DNA of 64,000 nucleotides. Source: Heracleum sosnowskyi (taxonomy: Eukaryota > Streptophyta > Magnoliopsida > Apiales > Apiaceae). Under the pieces are notes generated by a model. That model saw only the letters and a list, made by a program, of their open reading frames with translations, ran no database searches and was not told the DNA's origin. This document shows, in pieces, positions 57,201-64,000 of this stretch (within the stretch, counting starts at the first letter, position 1; each line of letters opens with the position of its first letter). Location: NCBI GenBank assembly GCA_030848705.1, contig CM061245.1, positions 77,239,564-77,303,563 of the forward strand, written 5' to 3'. A program made the position numbers and the translations under genes.

Positions 57201-58007
57201 GATACACTTATCAATTTTCAGTCTGGTGGAATTATTACAAGCGCTTCAAGTGTTGTTGATTTATCTGAGATGGTTAGATCAAAAGCACTCTGGTTAAAGA
57301 TGTTTTCAAATCTGAAGCAATTGTCAAGCAATTCAAGAGGAGGTATTGGACACAGAGATGGTGAATATCTGAATATGTCATATGTTGATCCTTACTCCTT
57401 GACTGAAATTGGAGGTACTTTAACTTCTGAAAACCTGAACAATTTACTAGATGTTGATATAGTTATAGATTGTCATGATGGTTTTGACAAGAAAGAAAAG
57501 CTTCTGTACTTCATGAAAGATGGTAGTGTGAAGATCCTATCTATTCAAGATCTGCTGATGAAAACTACATAGGAACTGAAATATGTTCATTATCTTTTGA
57601 GATCGAAGAATCAAATATGCAAAGAATGGAGTGACATGATTTTGTCAACAATAAGAAGAAGACTGGATGGAAACAGTAATTTCAATGGTAATTACATTCC
57701 CATGTACTTAAATCAAAGAGGTCAGGATGTGGAAATGCAAAGGGGTACTGCTGTTAAAGAAGTAAATTTTGGCATGACTCATCTTATTCTCAATCCTGAT
57801 GGGAAGGAAATTGCTTATCTTTTGCTTGAAGAGCATAGTCTTCAGAGAAACTCCATATTGAATCTCATAGCAGCTATCTACCAGATTAATGAGGAAGATG
57901 AAGAACTCAGAAATCTTAAGGAAAGACTGATTCAAATTCTTGAAGAAAAAGAAGAAAATCTATTATCCAACTTCTTGAAGATGAATTTGTTCTATCAAAG
58001 AATCTAA
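54264..58007 (+). pseudogene. ORF2 of element A, one nonsense codon
   Basis: Starts MPTRYGLISNAMGQGSTH and stays open for 1102 residues to a TAG at 57570-57572, where A-prime has Gln; the same frame resumes to 58007. The N-terminus is basic and Ser/Thr-rich. Residues about 265-370 carry five TQEPxxQS-type repeats. A Glu/Asp/Ser region precedes a coiled-coil-like part at about 530-640 (SLKSEIDFIKSSTDKVRTD). An Arg/Gly-rich patch (RGRGGRGRRGARRSRRGSS) lies near 795-815 and may bind nucleic acid or direct nuclear import. The C-terminus ends in a Glu-rich helix (NEEDEELRNLKERLIQILEE). CCTGATG words are translated repeatedly as NPD or DPD. No signal peptide or membrane segment is visible. Confidence 0.82.
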
Positions 58008-58102
58008 ACAGATAAGTTGTTGCTGCAGATTTTGTACATTTTGTATATATGTTTTTGACATCATTGAATATTTGGAATCTATACTTTATTTCACAAAGTA
58101 TG

Positions 58103-58116
58103 AGATTGGGGGAGAT
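58103..58116 (+). other. Polypurine tract of element A
   Basis: AGATTGGGGGAGATT directly before the 3' LTR, the same as in A-prime and B. Confidence 0.9.
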
Positions 58117-58688
58117 TGTTAGATCAGAATTCAATGATCGTCAGGAGCTAGACTCAACTGATCAGGATTGCTGACGTCATCAGGATTACATGGTCGTCAG
58201 GATCAGAAGGCATATCAGGACTGGGATCAGGATTGATCATCAGGACTGGAAGCTGATCAGGATTCCTACTTCGAGTTATATTTGGAGTCTAGTTAAACAT
58301 GGAAGTTTATTCTGTCGGTTCCTGGTTTGTAGAATGTAGATATCAATTATGGATAGGTTTCAATCTTTGTAATTGATTAGGACTTATCATTGATAGAGAA
58401 GCTGTGTAGTATATAAACACAGTTTTGGTTTCGATTTATGTACAACACACAACGAGAACATAATCGAATAGAAGCTCTCGAGAACATAGAATTTCTTGAG
58501 AGAGTTTTTGTAAGCTAGCAGCTCTCAAGAACATCAGAATTTCTTGAGAGAGTTTGTAACAGTTTTATATCAGATTTAATAAAGCTGTTATCTTTCTTTT
58601 CATATTTGTGATATATACATTAAGAAGTCGATTATCTTATACTATTGTATTCAACCCCCCTTCTACAATAGATTATTACTGGGCAACA
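58117..58688 (+). repeat. 3' LTR of element A (572 bp)
   Basis: Matches 46650-47246 apart from about five substitutions and one missing 25-bp repeat unit. Followed by GCTTC and then E gag. Confidence 0.95.
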
Positions 58689-58808
58689 GCTTCCAAGTCA
58701 GTGAAGTCACCTGTTGTGAAGAAGATTGTCAATGATAGAAAAATCAGCTATAATCATGTTTCTAAATCAAATGGACCCATCCAAGTGTGGGTACCAAAAA
58801 CAACTTAG
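58689..58808 (+). pseudogene. gag: gag of element E, C-terminal end
   Basis: Continues E gag after element A: KSVKSPVVKKIVNDRK, then the conserved terminal PIQVWVPKTT and TAG at 58806-58808. The WVPK ending is shared with B (TWVPKST) and A (HVWVPKCSN). Confidence 0.82.
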
Positions 58809-58828
58809 TCATTTTGTGAATGCAGGGT

Positions 58829-58931
58829 AACATGAATAAAAGAGTCATATGGATCTTGGACAGTGGATGCTCAAGTCACATGACTGGTGATATAGCCCTA
58901 CTATCACAATTTGAGGAGAAGGCTGACCCAT
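58829..58931 (+). pseudogene. pol: pol of element E, protease fragment
   Basis: Reads NKRVIWILDSGCSSHMTGD and ALLSQFEEKADP, the copia aspartic protease start, then stops abruptly at 58931 against unrelated sequence. The rest of protease and all of integrase are missing. Confidence 0.85.
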
Positions 58932-59560
58932 ATTTTCGATCAAATCGATGAGAACCGTTAGATAAAATATTAAAATTATTATATAGAATATCTTTTTTTA
59001 TTTTTTCTAACTAAAACATCTCATTTTCCAAAAATATCGCAGATAGTTTCATTTAATAAAATAAGATAATTAGGTTAAAAAACAATGATAAAATTAGTTT
59101 TTGAAGACATGATGAATTCTCCACCTTCGAGTTACCTTGTATACAAGTGTATCAACATTTAACTATAAATTCAAAACTAATAACGTACACACATGAAAAT
59201 CACCTTGATCTACCTATTATTTTAACTGATTAACTAATGAATCCCCCTCCTTATTAATCCATGTTTTAACTCAATCAACAGTAATAGTAAATAACTTGTT
59301 TTGTCAAAGATTTTAATATGACATCAAACAAATAAGATAAATAACATAAAGGAAAAAGTCTCATACTCATGTACTCATATACACACTTTTAACATGAACA
59401 AACAAAAAAGTAAAGAAGGATTTTTTAATATTATTAACTCAAAAAATTGAGAAAATTAGAAAAATAGAACGAAGCGATATGAGAGTGCCACCTCACCGCC
59501 CCGTTTTCTCCTTTATATAATCATACAAGAAAATGGGACAGAGCCCACACTAGGGAACAT
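58932..59560. other. Unrelated filler DNA replacing E integrase
   Basis: About 620-630 bp of AT-rich sequence that matches no pol domain, with no open frame, LTR edge or terminal repeat that I can see. It ends with CACCTCACCGCCCCG and a TATATAATC string (59514-59522), which resembles a plant core promoter. It occupies the place of roughly 1.7 kb of protease-integrase. The simplest reading is a deletion repaired with captured DNA, or an insertion followed by deletion. Confidence 0.6.
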
Positions 59561-61185
59561 ATCATTGGTGATCCTAGTGAAGGTGTTAGAACAAGGAGAG
59601 CTACTATGAACACATGTCTTTATAGCTGCTTTTTATCACAGGAAGAACCAAAAGTGATTGAAGAAGCTTTAAAGCACTCTGATTGGATTGTTGCCATGTA
59701 GGAAGAGTTAAATCAATTTGAGAAGAACAAAGTTTGGGAATTAGTACCACCTCCTGAAGGAAAGAATGTCATTGATACCAAATGGGTATTCAGGAACAAA
59801 ATGGATGAAGAAGGTGTGGTTGTAAGAAACAAAGCAAGGCTGGTTGCCAAGGGATATTATCAACAAGACTGCATTGACTATGATGAGACATTTGCACCTG
59901 TAGCTAGACTAGAGGCCATCAGAATATTTTTGGCCTTTGCAGCTCACTCTGATTTTAAGGTGTATCAAATGGATGTGAAAAGTGCTTTTCTCAATGGTGA
60001 TCTTGCTGAAGAGGTTTATGTGTCCCAACCTCCTGGCTTTGAAAATGAAGACTTCCCAGATTTTGTGTATAGATTGCTCAAGGCACTCTATGGTCTCAAA
60101 CATGCACCTAGAGCCTGGTATGAAACTCTTTCCCAATTTCTTATTGAGCATCAATTCACCAGAGGCACAATTGATAAAACTCTATTCTTCAAGAAGCATG
60201 GTAATGATATCATTCTAGTTCAAATTTATGTGGATGATGTCATTTTTGGCTCTTCAAATGAGAAACTATGTCAAAGGTTCTCCAAGTTGATGCAAAGCAA
60301 GTATGAGATGAGTATGATGGGTGAGTTAACCTACTTCCTTGGTCTGCAAGTAAATCAAAGAAAGGATGGCATCTTCATAAACCAGTCAAAATATGTCAAA
60401 GATTTGTTGAAGAAATATGGTTTAGAAGAGTCATCCCCAGCAAAAACTCCTATGTCCACTGCAATCAAGCTTGATGAAGATAAAAGGGCAAGAGAGTTGA
60501 CATCAAGGTCTATAGGGGAATGGTTGGATCATTACTCTATCTCACTGCTAGCAGGCCAGACATCATGTTTGCCACATGCCTTTGTGCAAGGTTCCAATCT
60601 GACCCTAAAGAATCTCACATGATGGCTATCAAAAGAATCTTCAGGTATCTGAAAGGGACTCCTAATCTTGGGCTATGGTATCCAAAGGGCACTGGGTTCA
60701 ACCTGGTTGGTTACACAGATTCTGATTATGCTGGATGCAGAATTGACAGGAAGAGCACCTCTGGAAGATGCCAATTCTTAGGTCAAAGGTTAGTGTCATG
60801 GTTCAGTAAGAAACAACAATCCACAGCAACATCTACAGCTGAGGCTGAATATATTGCTGCTGGAAGCTTCTGTGCTCAATTGCTTTGTATTAGAAATCAA
60901 CTCATGGATTATGGACTAGTATTAGAAAGCATTCCTCTGATATGTGATAATACTAGTGCAATATCCATTGTTGCCAATCCTGTCAATCATTCTACTACAA
61001 AGCACATTGAGATAAGGTACCATTTTATTAGGGAACATGCTGCAAATGGTACTATAGCAGTGTCTTATGTTCCAACTGAGAAACAATTAGCTGACATATT
61101 TACTAAACCTCTAAATGAAGCTGTCTTCAACAGACTTGTGAGTGAAATTGGAATGCTCAATCCTTCATTTAGTAGTTCTAAGTAA
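59561..61185 (+). pseudogene. pol: pol of element E, RT-RNase H
   Basis: Begins in the integrase-RT linker (HIIGDPSEGVRTRRATMN). A TAG at 59699-59701 stands where relatives have Gln in AMQEELNQF. RT motifs: KWVFRNKMDEEG, YQMDVKSAFLNGDLAEEVYV, IYVDDVIFGSSNEK, MMGELTYFLGLQV. A frameshift near 60480-60520 separates RT from the rest; from 60520 RNase H reads MVGSLLYLTASRPDIMF, YTDSDYAGC, STAEAEYIAAGSFC, CDNTSAISI, KQLADIFTKPLNEA and ends at 61185. Without integrase, and with a stop and a frameshift, the gene is dead. Confidence 0.88.
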
Positions 61186-61899
61186 ATATGACAGTTATTT
61201 GTTGTAGCAGTAAATTTTCACTGTATTTAGATGCTCTATTTACTTGGAGTGAAAATTAGCTGAGATATGATTTATAAATATTTCAGTATTTTACTGCAAA
61301 ATTTTCAAATCATAGTTGTGTAGGAGTAATCGTGATCTTTTTAAGACATCTCTACATAGGTAATTTTGAGAGTTCACGATTTAGTTCAAATAAAACAGAC
61401 TTATATCGCAAACTGTTGAAATTGTGAGACTTTGCGATATAGTTCATTTCTTGAGTTTGCGACATGGTTCATTTTATGACTTCGCGACTTAGAATAACTA
61501 TATCAACAAGTCTCCATATTCAACAAAATTTTGATTTAAATTAATTTTATTTCAATTTTTGATTTAAGTCTGACAAAATGCTTGAAATTCCAAAAAGAGA
61601 GTTTTAGACAAGGTATTTATACTATATCGCAAAGTCTCCTCATGTTTTCTATCTTTGAGACTTTGTGACATAGTTCATTTCTGGACTCTGCGATATACTT
61701 TGCAAGACTTTGCGATACAGGCTATTTTGAGACTTCACGATATCAAACTAGTCTGTACAAATTCTTAACTCCATATCGCAGTGTCTCTATCATATAAATA
61801 CTTTTTGCCAACGGTTCATAACTTTTCATCTTGTCTATTTCTCTCAATTCTCTAACCTAAACACAAATTTTCTTCTCTCTTCTTCACTCTCAATTTTAA
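61186..61899 (+). other. E spacer between pol and ORF2, with inverted CGTGAAGTC words
   Basis: 714 bp without a gene. Between 61370 and 61790 it has about ten copies of GACTTTGCGATATAG/GACTTCACGATAT, mostly the reverse complement of the LTR array word, together with ATATCGCAAAGTCTC in the other direction. A pyrimidine-rich leader precedes the ORF2 ATG at 61900. Confidence 0.75.
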
Positions 61900-63738
61900 A
61901 TGGCACCCAAATCTCAAACAGCGTCTTCTTCAAACCCCTTAACCAGACCCAAATAAACCAATCTTCTCACTATCCCATTAGAAACTGAGGCCAACCCAAG
62001 GTACAAATGCTTTGTACACTTTTTGAACACTTCCTACCTTCGCCAGGCGCTTACACTGAATCCACCCATGTATGTTGCTGTATTAGAAGCATTCTGGAGG
62101 TCTGCAACTTGTACTTTGATGGCGAGGGAGGATGGCACTTCATTCTATGAGATAAACTGCACAATTGGAGGAAAGTCACTGGTGTTTGGGGAGAAAGAAA
62201 TGAATGAGACGTTTGGCTTTAAGACAGAAGGGCATGATGCTGAAGCAAGTGATCAAGAAATGGTGGATTTCTTGACACTGATAAAGTATGCTAATGAAAT
62301 TGACATAGGTAAGTTAACCAAGAAGCATGTCAGGAGAGAATGGTCCTTCTTATTTGATACTCTACAGAAGGTGTTTCTGTGTAGAAAGACTGGGTGGGAT
62401 CAAATCAGCCATATTGCACTGAGGCTTGCTCATTCCCTGGCCTATAACCGGGAAATCAATGTAGGAGCAATCATTGTAAGAGAGTTGGCTCAAAGGTTAG
62501 GTAAAGCTCCGCGCAATAGAGGTACTGAAATTTTCTACCCTCGTTTTATTCAATGCATACTAAATCATTTAGATTCTCATTTGCATGAATTAGAAGGAGT
62601 AGACACATCAAAGTTGGTTTATCCTAAGTCCATGTCCAAAGTTCTATTTGGTACATTGGACACTAGGAATCAGGTTGATGTAATTTTGAGTGTGACAGAG
62701 CATATACAAAACACATTCAAAACTTACACGCTTGATCAGCCTATATATCATGAACTTTCTTGGAAAGGAAAGGCTAAGACAGGTGAAGCTACAGAGTCTA
62801 ACCCAAGCCTTCCTAACCCATCCAATGACCCCCCTGCAAACAGTACAATAGTGATTAGGGAGCCAAGTGCACCAATCTCCCAAAAGGTTGGTGTTACTAA
62901 AAAGAAGACTAAGAAGAGAGCCCTTGCTATAAGTGATGAGTCTGTAGATTTAGGAAGTGAGGAACCTGAGTCACAGCTCACCAGACAAAAGAAGAAATCC
63001 AAATCAATAGCTGCCACTGAATCCTCCCAACAGGATTCAGCTGTGTTAAAAGGGGTACACCTATTACTGTCAATGTCCTCTCAACAGGGCATTGGCATTG
63101 AAAAGAGTAGTCTCCCCACTACAATCTGTAAAGAGTCAGCACAGAGTCAAGAACTCACTCTTGACTCAGGTGGTAATAAGGGTGAACAAACACAGAGTGG
63201 AGAGCACATCACCTTTGAAACTCCTCCTATTTCTCAGGGGGAGTTGCCAAAATCAAGTCTAAACTACACTTCTCTTCCAGAATCTACATCTCAAATTTCT
63301 TCTCAACAGAAAAGTCATTCTCATGACAATTCTGCTCTTGATCAGTCACAATCTCCATCTATGACTGAGCCCATTTCAAGTGACATGGTGCTTGACACTG
63401 TGCTCACCACCCAGGACCCACATTTGGTTGGTCAGGAAATGCACGCTGGGGCATATTCTAATGACACCAAAAAAAACACAGAGGATTCACCAGTCTTTAC
63501 TGGAGACTCTGTGCCAACCTCTCCAATCCTTAGGGATTTGGACTTGCCTTCACAGGCACATGGAGATGATGTTGTACCACATCCCATTTCAATTGAGACA
63601 GCATCAGACTCCACAGTCATTCCAAGACTGGAGGAAACTCATATCTCTATCCCCCCTGAGGTGCCTAGCACTAGCTCTCACTTGGCCCAGGCCACCTTGT
63701 CAGAATGGCTGAAGCCTGTGCAACATTACAGTCCTTGA
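61900..63738 (+). pseudogene. ORF2 of element E, early stop
   Basis: Starts MAPKSQTASSSNPLTRPK and hits TAA at 61954-61956; the same frame is then open to 63738. The conserved N-terminal region contains EINCTIGGKSLVFGEKEMNE, IGKLTKKHVRREWSFLFDTL and TEIFYPRFIQCILNHLDSHL. A Lys-rich segment (VGVTKKKTKKRALAIS) follows and then a long Ser/Thr/Gln/Pro-rich region. It ends at 63738 (VQHYSP), shorter than B and A ORF2, without their coiled-coil C-terminus, probably because another LTR begins shortly after. No membrane segment is seen. Confidence 0.82.
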
Positions 63739-63746
63739 AAGGCATA

Positions 63747-64000
63747 TGTTTAGGCCTATTAATATTCCAAGGAAACAACTTAATTTAAACAAGTATGTAA
63801 TAAGTAAATAATAAGTTAATATGTCACAGGAATCTCAGAGAGTTTTATCTGTCAAGAGAATGGAGAACTAAAGTCATCTACAGACTTGAAGTTATTCTAC
63901 ATTGAAAGAAGTTCAATTTATTGTTCAAGCCTCAGTGAAGTATTCAAGAAGGTGGATTTACTACAGTGACAGAGATTTCCATTTGGTGACAGAAGAAGTA
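63747..64000 (+). repeat. Possible start of another LTR interrupting E ORF2
   Basis: Sequence unlike E ORF2 begins near TGTTTAGGCCTATTAATATTCC and carries GTGACAG words near 63967-63994. The window ends before any second copy or primer site, so the boundary and identity are guesses; the GTGACAG words hint at the D family. Confidence 0.3.

Larger units (their letters stand above)
46650..58688 (+). mobile_element. Sirevirus-type Ty1/copia retrotransposon A, full length
   Basis: 12,039 bp with LTRs of 597 and 572 bp, a GCTTC duplication, primer site, gag, pol, ORF2 and polypurine tract, inserted in gag of element E. I count about five substitutions between the LTRs, plus a 25-bp length difference equal to one extra repeat unit in the left copy, so it is older than element B. 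Gag, pol and ORF2 each carry one or more breaks. A 1.3-kb spacer between pol and ORF2 contains an antisense ORF. A truncated relative, A-prime, is at 4916-6845. Confidence 0.95.

Noticed and set aside
1..64000. Ordinary host plant genes
   Set aside because: Every frame with recognisable content belongs to a transposable element; no exon set or conserved host protein was found on either strand.

Overview
This window is plant nuclear DNA made almost entirely of transposable elements; I see no ordinary host gene. The evidence is several Ty1/copia Sirevirus-type retrotransposons (gag, pol, an extra ORF after pol, plant initiator-tRNA primer sites), an Athila-like gag-protease element, an En/Spm (CACTA) DNA transposon with intron-containing transposase genes, and a Stowaway-type MITE. 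The base composition is AT-rich. A eudicot with a repeat-rich genome fits, but I cannot name the species.

Left block (1-38905). The outer host is an old, decayed Sirevirus on the minus strand ('D'): pol at 38905-36202 continuing at 7386-7153, then a spacer and ORF2 running off the left edge. A 5'-truncated piece of a second Sirevirus family ('A-prime', 3' LTR 4916-5511) sits in its spacer. A nearly full-length young Sirevirus ('B', plus strand, 7387-36201, 1036-bp LTRs, target duplication CAGTA) has split D inside its RNase H domain. B carries two later insertions: a minus-strand non-autonomous Athila-like element ('C', 14493-21525, 745-bp LTRs, gag-protease only) just after pol, and a CACTA transposon (24651-33166, target duplication GAT) inside ORF2. 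The CACTA element contains a Stowaway-type MITE (31821-32016). The nesting is therefore four deep: D, B, CACTA, MITE.

Right block (38906-64000). A Ty3/gypsy-LTR-like fragment (38906 to about 39678) is followed by Sirevirus 'E' (plus strand, about 39679 to the right edge). E gag is split by a 3.3-kb solo-LTR-like insertion (41010-44313, TCAAG duplication) and by a full-length Sirevirus 'A' (46650-58688, GCTTC duplication). E has lost its integrase region, which is replaced by about 620 bp of unrelated DNA. Its RT-RNase H and ORF2 follow. Another LTR may begin near 63747.

Coding state: B pol (10936-14307) is the only uninterrupted complete Sirevirus pol, and C gag-protease is also open. All other retroelement genes carry stops, frameshifts or insertions. 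The most unusual pattern is that each Sirevirus family carries its own short signature word, scattered through LTR, spacer and even coding sequence. In families A and E the LTR copies mostly run opposite to the internal copies. A second notable item is an acidic antisense ORF with a TATA-like upstream box between pol and ORF2 of element A.
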